The notes below the pieces were generated by a model. It was not told where the DNA came from, ran no database searches, and worked only from the letters and a program-made list of their open reading frames with translations. DNA of 42,427 nucleotides from an uncultured Lachnospiraceae bacterium (GTDB taxonomy: Bacteria; Bacillota; Clostridia; Lachnospirales; Lachnospiraceae). Both the position numbers and the translations under genes were made by a program. The stretch is from positions 1-42,427 of the forward strand of contig CACWHK010000013.1 of assembly GCA_902760755.1 (NCBI GenBank). Reading direction: 5' to 3'. Of this stretch, positions 33,967-42,328 are shown piece after piece; the first letter of the stretch is position 1; each line of letters opens with the position of its first letter.

Positions 33967-34725
33967 TCAAACAATACTGTAATACTCCAGATTCTTTACC
34001 AGCTTATGCGGCGTGATCAGGGTATGCTTCTTAAACTCCCGGATAAAATGTGCCTGATCGTAGTATCCCAGGGTATCGTAGACATCATCCTCCCGGCCTT
34101 CCATCACCCGGTCGATAGCCTCCTGCGCCCGCACGATCATGGCGTAACGCTTCATGGACATTCCGATCACCGCACGAAATACCCGGTCCACGTACTTCTG
34201 GCTGTATCCCATGGTATCAGTCAGTTCGGCCACCGAAAGATATCCCGACGATTCACGGATCTTATCCATGGCATACCCTGCCATATGATTCCTCGTAGAA
34301 GACAGTCCCCATACACCCAGATACTGACGAACCAGATGAACCTTTCCGGCAAAATCTCCGGTTTCTGAAAGACGGAGCATCAGCTCCCGGAAGAGCGGAT
34401 CCTCTCCCACCTCAATTCGGTTATCTACCAGTCCTTCCGTCTGATCCTGTACGATCTCCGGAATAAATCCGGGATTCAGCTTGATCCCGAAGCAGCTCTC
34501 ATACCGGTTTACGGGGGATACCGTCCCGCTCGTAAAGCTGCCACAGATATACACCCGGTCCTTTCCGTCCTCCCGCACGAATTCCAGATCGATACACCCA
34601 TCCGGTACGGAGGTGACCGTCGAGGTCCCGCTGTCGATCATATACATCTTATGTACCACTTCATCCTGTAACAGTATTTCCTGATAATTCACGCCCTTTT
34701 CCAGCAAAAAGGTTTTTATACTCAT
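33967..34725 (-). CDS. AraC-family transcriptional regulator
   Basis: A 252-residue regulator. The N-terminal ~130 residues are a cupin-like sensing domain with the SVPDGCIDLEF motif seen in a subgroup of AraC proteins. The C-terminal two-HTH module spans ~155-250, with first helix-turn-helix LSVAELTDTMGYSQKYVDRVF and the conserved tail DTLGYYDQAHFIREFKK followed by TPHKL. ATG 34725 has GAGGAAG ten bases upstream. It lies in the same direction between the cytidylate-kinase-like gene and Fe-ADH and probably controls the cluster; its effector may be the transported amino compound (inference). Confidence 0.9.
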   Translation of the reverse strand: MSIKTFLLEKGVNYQEILLQDEVVHKMYMIDSGTSTVTSVPDGCIDLEFVREDGKDRVYICGSFTSGTVSPVNRYESCFGIKLNPGFIPEIVQDQTEGLVDNRIEVGEDPLFRELMLRLSETGDFAGKVHLVRQYLGVWGLSSTRNHMAGYAMDKIRESSGYLSVAELTDTMGYSQKYVDRVFRAVIGMSMKRYAMIVRAQEAIDRVMEGREDDVYDTLGYYDQAHFIREFKKHTLITPHKLVKNLEYYSIV

Positions 34726-34771
34726 GTAACATCTTCCTCTCAACAACACATTCGTAACTTCTTCACTCTTC

Positions 34772-35452
34772 TTACTCTGCAGCCCTTTCCCCGAAATAGC
34801 CCGGGAACCGGAGTCTCAGATAATCCAGGATCAGCTGCACTGCCCGATCCTTTCCGACCCGTTCCGAATTGATCGTCAGATCATAATTCACGGGATTCGT
34901 CCAATAGTTACCACCGGTATAATGCTCATAATACTCTGCCCTGTACTTGTCTGTCTGTGATATGGACCGGTGTGCGGTTGCTTCATTTACGTTCATCCGC
35001 TCCATCACCTCCTTCAGGCAGTACCTTCTGGGAGCCTCGATGTAAAGGCTCACAACGTTGTCTCTGTCCTTCAGGATCCAGTCGGCACATTTCCCGACGA
35101 TCACACAGCTTTCCGTCTCTGCAAGACCCTCGATGATCTGCTTCTGATACTCAAACAGCTTTTCATCCGACACAAATTCCTTCGTCTCCGGAATTGGTGT
35201 GTTCCGTCTCGGTAGTCCTCGAAGAAAGCCCGGCAGGATACTCTTCGTTCGCATCTTCTCATTTACTTCATCAAAGATCTCCTGATCCAGTCCGCTCATC
35301 TGCGAAGCCAGCATCAGGATCCGGTTTTCATAGCAGTGGATCCCCAGCTCCTTCGCCACCATGCTGGCGATCTGCTTTCCGCCGCTGCCAAAGCCTCTTG
35401 CCACGGTGATCACGATGTTCTTCGGTGTTTCATTTACTGCCTCATATACCAT
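34772..35452 (-). CDS. Cytidylate-kinase-like P-loop protein
   Basis: A 226-residue member of the Cytidylate_kin2 family. The P-loop is ITVARGFGSGGKQIASMVAKEL, in the GSGGK form typical of this family. VGKCADWIL and APRRYCLKEVMER with a lid-like Arg cluster follow, and a C-terminal YDLTINSERVGKDRAVQLI is typical of the group. True CMP kinase activity is not established for this family; many members lie beside transporters. It begins 2 nt after the ABC ATPase stop and is surely co-transcribed. A regulatory or salvage kinase role is possible. Confidence 0.85.
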   Translation of the reverse strand: MVYEAVNETPKNIVITVARGFGSGGKQIASMVAKELGIHCYENRILMLASQMSGLDQEIFDEVNEKMRTKSILPGFLRGLPRRNTPIPETKEFVSDEKLFEYQKQIIEGLAETESCVIVGKCADWILKDRDNVVSLYIEAPRRYCLKEVMERMNVNEATAHRSISQTDKYRAEYYEHYTGGNYWTNPVNYDLTINSERVGKDRAVQLILDYLRLRFPGYFGERAAE

Positions 35453-35454
35453 AC

Positions 35455-36204
35455 TTACGCCCCCTTTGCCTCCATATATCTGGAAAGAAACTCTCTTGTC
35501 CGGGGGCTCTTCGGATTGACAAAGAGCACATCCGGTGACTCGTCCTCCACCACATATCCGTCATCCATGAAGATCGTACGTGTGGAAACATTTTTGGCGA
35601 ATTCCATCTCGTGGGTCACGATGATCATGGTGAGTCCCTTCTCAGCCAGCTCCTTCATACACTTCAGGACTTCCCCCACCATCTCCGGGTCCAGCGCGGA
35701 GGTGGGTTCGTCGAACAGAAGGACCTCGGGTTCCATGCACAGTGCTCTTGCGATGGCAACCCTCTGCTTCTGTCCTCCGGAAAGCTGCGAAGGTCTCGCA
35801 TTGATATAGGCTGCCATTCCCACCTGCTTCAGACAACGGATCGCACGCTTCCAGGATTCCTCTTTCGAAAGATGCAGGATCCTTCTTGTCCCGAACATAC
35901 AGTTCTTCAAAACCGTCATGTTATTGAACAGGTTGAAGGACTGAAATACCATCCCAACCTCGGAGCGGTACTTCGAAAGCGACCGCTGCGTGTTCCGAAC
36001 CTCTACGTCATGGAACTTCACAACACCGGAGGTCGGTGTCTCCAGATGATTGATGCATCGAAGCAGTGTTGACTTGCCGGAGCCGGAGGATCCGATGATG
36101 CACACCACTTCTCCCTTTTCGATCTCAAAATCGATTTTCTTTAATACCTCATGATCGCCAAAGCTTTTTACGAGGTTATCTACCTTGATTATCGCTTCAC
36201 CCAT
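35455..36204 (-). CDS. Amino-acid ABC transporter ATP-binding protein
   Basis: A 249-residue GlnQ/HisP-type ATPase that powers uptake of polar amino acids. Walker [12 protein letters not shown]-loop FQSFNLF, signature [16 protein letters not shown], Walker [12 protein letters not shown], and H-loop VTHEM are all intact. The start is ATG 36204, six bases after AAGGAGG; the ATG at 36210 lies inside that site. It sits 11 nt behind the permease. Its binding protein is encoded far downstream, at 27683-28630. Confidence 0.95.
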   Translation of the reverse strand: MGEAIIKVDNLVKSFGDHEVLKKIDFEIEKGEVVCIIGSSGSGKSTLLRCINHLETPTSGVVKFHDVEVRNTQRSLSKYRSEVGMVFQSFNLFNNMTVLKNCMFGTRRILHLSKEESWKRAIRCLKQVGMAAYINARPSQLSGGQKQRVAIARALCMEPEVLLFDEPTSALDPEMVGEVLKCMKELAEKGLTMIIVTHEMEFAKNVSTRTIFMDDGYVVEDESPDVLFVNPKSPRTREFLSRYMEAKGA

Positions 36205-36215
36205 GGCCATCCTCC

Positions 36216-37001
36216 TTATTCTCCATCCAGATACTCTGTTGCCAGCTCGTAATCCTCTCTGCCCTTCAGCTTCTTTTCGATCAGAGCAAAGATCCGGTTG
36301 AATACGAAGCAGAGAATGAAATAGATCACAGAGATCACGATATAGGATTCATAATACTTGTAGTAGGTTCCGCCGGCGGTCTTGGCTGCCAGGAACAGCT
36401 CGGACACACCGATCACATTTAATACCGAGGTCATCTTCAGGTTGTTGACGAAGGTGTTCCCCATCTCAGGGATCACGTTCTTCAGTGCCTGCGGAAGGAT
36501 CACATGGATCATGGCCCCGAAGTGGGACATGCCCATGGCCAGTGCACCTTCCTCCTGCCCTGCATCCACGGAGTTGATACCGCCGCGGACCGTCTCACCC
36601 ATATAGGCTCCGGTATTCAGTACCGTTACCAGAACACCGGCCGCAAATGTGGAGATCATGATGTCATTCTGCCGAAGTCCGTAATAGATCACCATGCCCT
36701 GTACGATCATCGGTGTATCCCGGAATACCTCAACGTAGATCATGACGATACCCTTCAGGATTACAAAGAATATCTTCTTCAGAATAAAGTCTTCCTTCTG
36801 GATCTTCGTTGTATTCACAAGGCCCACCAGAAAGCCGAGCAAAAATCCGATCAGTGTACCGAGAACCGCAACCGCCAGTGTCATCAGGGTTGCCTGAAAA
36901 AACATTCCCGCATATTTCTGTGCCAGATAATACGACCAGTCCCATATTCCGCTTGTCGCATCCGGCGTTGCAAGATCCGCTAATACCATCGCACCATACA
37001 T
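36216..37001 (-). CDS. Amino-acid ABC transporter permease (His/Glu/Gln family)
   Basis: A 261-residue inner-membrane permease with about five helices. [20 protein letters not shown] begins the domain; [12 protein letters not shown] is the family motif; [20 protein letters not shown] with [14 protein letters not shown] is the EAA loop that docks the ATPase. The start is ATG 37001, seven bases after AAGGAGG; the frame open upstream (FERDVRGEGGE) is the ribosome-site region. It is the first gene of the long cluster, behind a near-consensus promoter and a hairpin with a U-tract in its leader. Confidence 0.94.
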   Translation of the reverse strand: MYGAMVLADLATPDATSGIWDWSYYLAQKYAGMFFQATLMTLAVAVLGTLIGFLLGFLVGLVNTTKIQKEDFILKKIFFVILKGIVMIYVEVFRDTPMIVQGMVIYYGLRQNDIMISTFAAGVLVTVLNTGAYMGETVRGGINSVDAGQEEGALAMGMSHFGAMIHVILPQALKNVIPEMGNTFVNNLKMTSVLNVIGVSELFLAAKTAGGTYYKYYESYIVISVIYFILCFVFNRIFALIEKKLKGREDYELATEYLDGE

Positions 37002-37038
37002 AGGCTCGCCTCCTTCTCCTCTGACGTCTCTTTCAAAC

Positions 37039-37080
37039 AAAAAAGGGAGGGTGCCTGACTATCAAGCCAGACACCCTTGC
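37039..37080 (-). promoter_or_regulatory. Leader terminator-like hairpin before ABC permease
   Basis: Minus-strand GGGTGTCTG (37068-37076) pairs with CAGGCACCC (37049-37057), and CCCTTTTTTG follows. It begins within a few bases of the predicted transcript start and ends ~40 nt before the permease. It looks like an attenuator or promoter-proximal terminator. The 5' arm GGCAAGGGTGTCTG is shared with two other leaders. Confidence 0.6.
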
Positions 37081-37089
37081 CTCAAAGTG

Positions 37090-37118
37090 ATTTTATTACC
37101 TGCGTATTTGAACGTCAA
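37090..37118 (-). promoter_or_regulatory. Promoter of the amino-compound cluster
   Basis: Minus-strand TTGACG (37113-37118), a 17-nt spacer and TAAAAT (37090-37095). Transcription would start just before the hairpin at 37049-37076. Confidence 0.7.
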
Positions 37119-37206
37119 AAGATTTTATTTTTGTCCTATTATCCTCCGGGGAAAGAAAAAAAGATTGTATTTTTTTCACCCATTCCCTCTTCCGGGAATC
37201 AAAACA

Positions 37207-38187
37207 TCAGATAAGATCATTCTGGAACCTGGACAGATGCTCATACGGGAGGATGAGGCGTCCGCGGTAGAGTCCGCAGCCGTCATTGATCAGATTGTTG
37301 TCCGCTGCGCCGAACATATTCACATCAACACGGCTAAGATCCAGCTGCTGCAGCTTCATTCCTCTCTCGTAGGCATCATCAAAGAAGATGTTCTCTCCCA
37401 CCGGGATCTCCTCTCTCCTTGCCCGCTCCTTCTCCTGCCGCTTCTCATATCCCAGATGGTTTGCCGGCCCGATCTCCGCGTTATCATCCATCTCCTTGGT
37501 CCGAAGCTGCATCTCTATGTTGCTTCGCGAGGTATTGTCAAAGAAGGAAATATGAAGGGACTTATACCCGTAATTGTTCGGCTTTTCGATATAATCCCGG
37601 TAGTACTTTCTGTAGGAGGAGTCGATGGTCATGCTCTGGGAATCCAGACCGGAAAGCTCCGGATTGAAGCCCCGTTCCTCCAGAAAGTCCGGCAGCGCGT
37701 TGGCGATCTCATACAGGTAACGGAGTTCCCGCACCTGCCTGTTTTCGTCCGGCTTTACATGACACTTGGGCAGGGATACCACGATCCTGTAGGCGATGAG
37801 GTCCTTGATCCGCCCGATCTGATCCTTGATCTCCGTCTCCGAGGGATACTCTCCGGTCATACGGTGATAGTCATAGATAAACTCAACGATATTCCCGTTG
37901 ATCTTCTCCTCCAGCCGGATCAGGGATTTGATCCTCCCCTTAAATGTAAATGCCAGGAAGGGGTATCTGTCGGCCATATACTTGTAGAATTCCCGGATCT
38001 TCTGGGACTGGGCCGTAAGGAAGTCGTTATGCTCCAGAAGCTCCAGCATCTGCAGCAGGCAGTTACTGTGCGCCAGGTCCACGCCGTTGTCATACTCAAC
38101 AGCCCCTTCCTTCAGATCCTTCAGATAGCAGTGCAGGATCTTGACCACGGTATCTCCGTTATATAAATAATCATTCAGTGATATCAT
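37207..38187 (-). CDS. RelA/SpoT-type nucleotide synthetase-domain protein
   Basis: A 326-residue protein with a (p)ppGpp-synthetase fold at ~60-255. Visible blocks are GRIKSLIRLEEKI (84-96, ATP site), KDLIAYRIVV (R134), RDYIEKPNNYGYKSLHI (197-213, GDP-stacking Tyr), and IEMQLRTKEMDDNAEIG with catalytic Glu225 and a following His. There is no hydrolase HD domain and no TGS/ACT region, so it resembles a small alarmone synthetase with an extra ~60-residue N-terminus and ~70-residue C-terminus. All synthetase residues appear intact. GGTGGAG precedes the ATG. It lies 38 nt after the PEP-synthase-like gene, giving a two-gene operon. Product could be (p)ppGpp or a related nucleotide. Confidence 0.88.
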   Translation of the reverse strand: MISLNDYLYNGDTVVKILHCYLKDLKEGAVEYDNGVDLAHSNCLLQMLELLEHNDFLTAQSQKIREFYKYMADRYPFLAFTFKGRIKSLIRLEEKINGNIVEFIYDYHRMTGEYPSETEIKDQIGRIKDLIAYRIVVSLPKCHVKPDENRQVRELRYLYEIANALPDFLEERGFNPELSGLDSQSMTIDSSYRKYYRDYIEKPNNYGYKSLHISFFDNTSRSNIEMQLRTKEMDDNAEIGPANHLGYEKRQEKERARREEIPVGENIFFDDAYERGMKLQQLDLSRVDVNMFGAADNNLINDGCGLYRGRLILPYEHLSRFQNDLI

Positions 38188-38225
38188 AATGCTCCACCTT
38201 CAATTCTTCACACATTCGGGTTCTT

Positions 38226-40808
38226 TTACAGCGTAACCAGAAGCCTCTCTTCTGTCAGGTCATAATAAAGCGTCATCTCCGAGGCGGAGCAGCCAAATAC
38301 CCTGAGGATTCCCGCATGCTCCTCCGCCGGTTTCGTGATCTCCTCCGTGATATCCCGGATCCGCTCCGGATCACTCTCAAGGATCTCCGGATGGTATGCG
38401 ATGGTATGGTTTCCTTCGAATACCGCCGTATAGAGGATTCCTGCCTCCACCAGATCCTGGAAGATATGGCTTCCGTAGCTAAGCTCCGGGATGTAGCCCG
38501 CCTTGGTCTCCGAAACCTCTGCGATCACTGAGAACTCACTGATATCCGCAAAGGTGGAAGGAACCCCCAGCTCCGGAGAAGAGGTACAGATCCGCCCCGG
38601 TGTAAGGAGCAGCAGCCGTTTTCCTTTCCCCCGGAAGTACCAGTTCACATCCGTAAGATACTTCTTCACATCATACTTCTGACGATAAGGCATGTTGTAA
38701 TACCTGACCGGATCGATATACACCACCACATCCACGGGGATCTTCCGGGAAAAGCCCATGGATACGCCCTTTGTTTCGAGAAGAACTCTTTCCTCCCGGA
38801 CATCCTCCGGGAAGTCCACCTTATCTCCGTCCTGAGTCAGCTGAAGCGGACGACACTGCAGAAGATCGACCACATAGCTTCCGTCCTGAGATAGATTGAT
38901 GGTATATTCCGTATCCACCGGATATTCGTAATGCTCCTGGATCAGGGCCAGCATATCCTGCATATCCTTCATCAGCTGCTGATTCTTCGTAAGCCCCTCA
39001 CAGGATACGAAGAGGATCTCCCGCCGCTCTCCCCGCTCCCGGAACATCCGCTCCGTATCGGAGTTGTGAGAATAAAGATTCTTCTTCTGGTAATAGGGAA
39101 ATGCATCGCTGATCTTCAGGGGATCAAAGCCCTCCACCTTCCCCGTCTCCAGGCTCACCGCATCCACGATCCGCTGGGAATACTGCTGCCGGTCCGACAT
39201 GGTGGTATGAATGATCTTCGACGGAGCATCCAGAGATACCATCCGCGGATAGGAACCGGTCCGCCGGTCCACCGCTGCCGTACCAAGACCCATGACCAGC
39301 CGGAGCATGCCGGATTCCGACTTCACATTTCCGATCCGGTAGGGGCTCATGGAGTACCCGACTCCCGCTGCACAGGGCATGAAGAAGCCCTCATACCGCG
39401 ATCCGGAGACACGCTGCACCAGGATCGCCATCTGCTCGTCCCGCTTATCCAGTCCGCGGCGCTTCCGGTAGTCCAGGGCCGAGAAGCTCATGGTGCTGGC
39501 GTATACCTCCTTGATCGCACGTTCAAATTCCTCCAGACGCTCCTCCGGAGTTCCCAGATTTCCGCAGAAGACGGATTCATACTTCCCGGCAAATGCATTT
39601 CCGAAGCCATCCTCCAGGATGGAGCTGGACCGGCAGATAAAGGGATCATTCCCGTAATAATCAATGATCCGGCGAAGCTCCGTCTCGATCCGGCTGGAGA
39701 AGCTTCCTTCCATCAGTCTCTCGGCAAACTCCTCCGCCAACGTAAAGTAGCCTTCCTCCGTTCTCTGCCGGATTCGAAGATCCCAGAACCCGTTATCCAC
39801 GATGAAGGAATAGAACACATCGGAACCGATATAGAAGGAATCATGAGGCTCCAGCCGGCTGTAGAGATCCGGGTTATGGTTTTCTATGATCTTACGTGCC
39901 AGCAGCATACCGCAGGCCTTTCCTCCGATCATTCCCGTTCCGATCAGACGTCCGTGGATCTCGAAATAATCCTCCGGCCGGAAGTTTGCCTTGATCAGCT
40001 TCCGCATGCGTTCATCCCGCGTCAGCATGATATTGCAGATCCGCGAGCAGGCGTCCGTGATATCCTCCCCGGAGAGGAACCGCCGTTTCGAGGTCTTAAA
40101 GAACCGCTCCCAGCTATCCAGATTCTGATCGATCCCGCCGAAGAGCGCCTTATTCATGATGCTGTAGAAGCGACTGACCTCCGTGCCGTCCGAAAGCACC
40201 CGGAAGCTCCCCTTTTCGGCATCCAGCGCATGGGGCTGGAACATGGTGGGGGAATACCGCTTCCACACCTTCATGGGACGGACGTAGAGCTGATCCTCCC
40301 CCTTGTAGATATCCAGGAACAGCTGCGTCGTATCCCGGATGGTGGCGATGGCATCAAAGGAATGACGCCCGCGGATCAGAGGGAAATATGCCACCGTATC
40401 CAGGATGAAGAGGTAGGGGCAGGTAAGATGGAAGAAGTCTCCCATCATAAGATCCGTGGCCCAGGCAGCCTCCAGCTCCGAGAGACAGTCAAAGACGTAG
40501 AAGGCATCCCGTCCCTCCCTCTCGATCAGATTATGAATATCCACGGTGAAGGTCTCAAACCGGTGAGACAGCTCCACTCTCTCGATCTTCAGACCTTCCC
40601 GCGGGGTAAGGATCGGTTCATGCTCCGCAAAGCGGATGTAGATCAGATTCCTCCTGTCCCGGATTGCCTGCTCGGCAAACCGCTCCGCAACAACGCGAAA
40701 CTCCTTCAGAGACGGCACCTGCCACACCACATTATCTCCCAGACGGATATACTGCAGCGCCTCATCCATCATCGGAATCCCGGATTCTGTCTTATCAAAT
40801 GCAGCCAC
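38226..40808 (-). CDS. KaiC-like domain fused to PEP/pyruvate-binding (PEP synthase-like) domain
   Basis: An 860-residue protein. Residues ~10-195 follow a KaiC/RecA-like ATPase fold (RLGDNVVWQVPS, NLIYIRFAEHEPIL, AFYVFDCLSELEAAW), but the P-loop GxxGxGKT is lost. Residues ~285-720 form a PPDK N-terminal/ATP-grasp domain: GMIGGKACGMLLARK, FICRSSSILEDGFGNAFAGKYE (Arg393, Glu399), and VDLLQCRPLQL. The last ~130 residues contain GRICTSSPELGVPSTFADIS; the phospho-His swivelling domain and PEP/pyruvate barrel of true PEP synthase are absent. The GTG at 40808 is preferred (GGGGGTGA upstream); longer frames would enter the leader hairpin. It is followed by the RelA/SpoT-type gene. Confidence 0.82.
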   Translation of the reverse strand: MAAFDKTESGIPMMDEALQYIRLGDNVVWQVPSLKEFRVVAERFAEQAIRDRRNLIYIRFAEHEPILTPREGLKIERVELSHRFETFTVDIHNLIEREGRDAFYVFDCLSELEAAWATDLMMGDFFHLTCPYLFILDTVAYFPLIRGRHSFDAIATIRDTTQLFLDIYKGEDQLYVRPMKVWKRYSPTMFQPHALDAEKGSFRVLSDGTEVSRFYSIMNKALFGGIDQNLDSWERFFKTSKRRFLSGEDITDACSRICNIMLTRDERMRKLIKANFRPEDYFEIHGRLIGTGMIGGKACGMLLARKIIENHNPDLYSRLEPHDSFYIGSDVFYSFIVDNGFWDLRIRQRTEEGYFTLAEEFAERLMEGSFSSRIETELRRIIDYYGNDPFICRSSSILEDGFGNAFAGKYESVFCGNLGTPEERLEEFERAIKEVYASTMSFSALDYRKRRGLDKRDEQMAILVQRVSGSRYEGFFMPCAAGVGYSMSPYRIGNVKSESGMLRLVMGLGTAAVDRRTGSYPRMVSLDAPSKIIHTTMSDRQQYSQRIVDAVSLETGKVEGFDPLKISDAFPYYQKKNLYSHNSDTERMFRERGERREILFVSCEGLTKNQQLMKDMQDMLALIQEHYEYPVDTEYTINLSQDGSYVVDLLQCRPLQLTQDGDKVDFPEDVREERVLLETKGVSMGFSRKIPVDVVVYIDPVRYYNMPYRQKYDVKKYLTDVNWYFRGKGKRLLLLTPGRICTSSPELGVPSTFADISEFSVIAEVSETKAGYIPELSYGSHIFQDLVEAGILYTAVFEGNHTIAYHPEILESDPERIRDITEEITKPAEEHAGILRVFGCSASEMTLYYDLTEERLLVTL

Positions 40809-40840
40809 GCTGTCACCCCCATTCTCCCATATAACAAAAC

Positions 40841-40876
40841 AAAAAAGGGCGCCAATATCTTTCGATATCGACGCCC
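40841..40876 (-). promoter_or_regulatory. Leader terminator-like hairpin before PEP/RelA operon
   Basis: Minus-strand GGGCGTCGATATC (40864-40876) pairs with GATATTGGCGCCC (40847-40859) across a GAAA tetraloop, and six T follow. The stem is 13 bp with U-G wobbles. It ends 32 nt before the GTG start. It has the same GGCAAGGGCGTC 5' arm as the leaders at 28662 and 37049. Confidence 0.6.
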
Positions 40877-40895
40877 TTGCCTTCATCTATAAATA

Positions 40896-40924
40896 AGAAT
40901 AAAGCAAACGCCCGAAAAAAGCAA
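40896..40924 (-). promoter_or_regulatory. Possible promoter of PEP/RelA operon
   Basis: Minus-strand TTGCTT (40919-40924), 17 nt, TATTCT (40896-40901), just upstream of the leader hairpin. Each box matches consensus at 4 of 6 bases. Confidence 0.35.
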
Positions 40925-40990
40925 CCTGTTTTTTCAGGCAGAAAACGGATTCCCGGGTTCAAAATAAAAAACTCATGTTACAACTCGGAT

Positions 40991-41164
40991 ACAAGTGTAT
41001 GCTATGAGGACGAGAATCTTTCAAAGCTTGCGGAGGAATGCTTCATCACCTATGTAGCCAAGATCGCACAGACGGATTTTGACAAGTTCGTGGCGGAGCT
41101 CGGCGATCACTGGACAAAAAAGTCCGCAACCGAGTATAGCTGCAACGACGGAGTGAATGATGCA
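40991..41164 (+). pseudogene. Orphan coding remnant, unrecognised
   Basis: About 58 codons on the plus strand with natural-looking protein sequence (LAEECFITYVAKIAQTDFD, AELGDHWTKKSATEY), but no start codon, ribosome site or end of its own. It continues into the antisense of the GNAT fragment. It looks like the interior of a lost gene left at a rearrangement junction; family not recognised. Confidence 0.4.
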
Positions 41165-41302
41165 ACGGTAGACCGCATCCTGCTTCGTAAGCCTTTGCAG
41201 TGCTTCCGTATCCCGGAGTTCCGGCGGTCGAAGGCATAGGTTTCTCCCGGGAAGGATCGGCAGATCAGAAAACAGTTCCATCATGTTGTCCATTTTATTC
41301 AT
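41161..41302 (-). pseudogene. Truncated GNAT acetyltransferase (5' fragment)
   Basis: It starts 14 nt after the vanX stop. The first ~47 codons carry a typical RimJ/RimL-type GNAT start (LPILPGRNLCLRPPELRDTE, then ALQRLTKQDAVYR). Similarity then ends abruptly near 41161, and the frame drifts to a stop at 41021. A normal member is 160-190 residues, with an acetyl-CoA-binding loop that is absent here. The fragment abuts the plus-strand orphan remnant, marking a deletion or inversion breakpoint. Confidence 0.6.
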
Positions 41303-41315
41303 AATTCCGGATTCC

Positions 41316-41966
41316 TCACCGCCTCAGATATTCAGATGATACCGGAAACTCAAAATAGGTATCCGGATACGGTTCATCCTTCAGGGAGAAGTGCCACCAC
41401 TCAACACTGAGGGGTAAAAAACCGTTCCGTACCATGGCACGCTGCAGGATCATCCGGTTCTCATACTGCGCCTCCGTGATCCCCTTATAATCCGGATGAG
41501 ACACCTCACTGAAAAGATCAAAGGGGCTTCCCATATCCAGCTCCTTCCCCGTCTTCATGTCCAGGAGCGTCAGATCCACGGCACTTCCCCTGCTATGGCT
41601 GGACTGCCTGGCTATGTAGCCCTTCAAAAAAAGCTCCTGCTTCTGCAGATCCGGATAGAAGTAAGGCTTCATCCGGATATCCTGATCCTCGATCCCCCAC
41701 AGCACAAAATGCTTCACGGCACAGGCCGGACGATAGGCATCAAAAACCTTCAGCCGGTACCCCTGCACAAAGAGCTCGTTGCTCACGGCCTTCAGTGCCC
41801 GGGCCGCTTCCTTCGTCAGAAGAGCGCAAGGCTCCTCATAGCCGTCAATTCTGTCCCCGATAAAGTTGTAGGTGGAGAAGTATCGGATCTCCTGAATAAT
41901 ATGCGGAACATAATCCGACAGGAGAACAAATCCTGAGGAATCCATTTTTATATCATTACCTGCCAT
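41316..41966 (-). CDS. D-alanyl-D-alanine dipeptidase (VanX/DdpX family)
   Basis: A 216-residue zinc dipeptidase. Zinc-binding SSHSRGSAVDLTLLD (SxHxxGxAxD) and EWWHF supply His, Asp, catalytic Glu and His; VFDAYRP has the conserved Arg. VanX homologues hydrolyse free D-Ala-D-Ala. Without vanA/vanH genes nearby, a role in peptidoglycan dipeptide recycling is more likely than glycopeptide resistance. GGGAGG lies before two consecutive ATGs (41969 and 41966); spacing favours the second. The start overlaps the stop of an upstream membrane-protein remnant, showing it was once a downstream operon partner. No signal peptide. Confidence 0.9.
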   Translation of the reverse strand: MAGNDIKMDSSGFVLLSDYVPHIIQEIRYFSTYNFIGDRIDGYEEPCALLTKEAARALKAVSNELFVQGYRLKVFDAYRPACAVKHFVLWGIEDQDIRMKPYFYPDLQKQELFLKGYIARQSSHSRGSAVDLTLLDMKTGKELDMGSPFDLFSEVSHPDYKGITEAQYENRMILQRAMVRNGFLPLSVEWWHFSLKDEPYPDTYFEFPVSSEYLRR

Positions 41967-42106
41967 CATCCTTCCTCCCTCTTCAAAGCGTCCGTCTGCA
42001 GCTTATGCTCCATCAGTATATAACCGATAAAATGGAGCAGCGCAAAGGCTATACCTATGGGATATGCGATCTCCTGACGGATCCCGAAGCCTTTCCGAAT
42101 CGGATG
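41966..42106 (-). pseudogene. 3' remnant of a membrane protein
   Basis: Forty-six codons in a frame that ends by overlapping the vanX start (GGATGATGG): IRQEIAYPIGIAFALLHFIG then YILMEHKLQTDALKREEG. A membrane helix with a charged tail is clear. Upstream the frame meets a TAG (42107-42109), and no start or ribosome site is present. The 5' part of the gene is missing; family not identifiable. Confidence 0.5.
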
Positions 42107-42138
42107 CTATACACGAATCCCCCTCAGATACCAATTCT

Positions 42139-42167
42139 ATTTTATATTTTTCTATACTCAGGTGCAA
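42139..42167 (-). promoter_or_regulatory. Promoter reading into vanX
   Basis: Minus-strand TTGCAC (42162-42167), a 17-nt spacer and TAAAAT (42139-42144), about 165 nt upstream of vanX. The transcript would carry the membrane-protein remnant as a leader. Confidence 0.55.
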
Positions 42168-42328
42168 TAGTATCTTATTCTTCACGGTACAGAACCGGAA
42201 CTTTGCTGTGTCACTCTTTCAGATAATCCGTTATGGCAGGGACGATGACCATCAGGGCGTCGTCATCCATTAGTGAATCGTGATGTAAGCGTAGCTTCCC
42301 CCTGACCGACGCCTTGCAAAGCAAGGCG
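42168..42328. other. Non-coding stretch with possible short remnant
   Basis: No real gene seen. A 19-codon minus-strand frame at 42211-42270 (MDDDALMVIVPAITDYLKE) reads like a protein C-terminus but has no ribosome site. A short inverted repeat GCCTTGC-AAA-GCAAGGC lies at 42311-42327. Confidence 0.35.

Noticed and set aside
38931-40892. 653-codon plus-strand frame
   Set aside because: Antisense of the PEP-synthase-like gene, which has conserved motifs; no start signal.
40911-40945. Terminator-like CCTG/CAGG hairpin with T-run
   Set aside because: Only a 4-bp stem; too weak to annotate with confidence.
41316-41966. Vancomycin resistance operon
   Set aside because: VanX-type protein stands alone; no vanH, vanA ligase or vanRS genes nearby.
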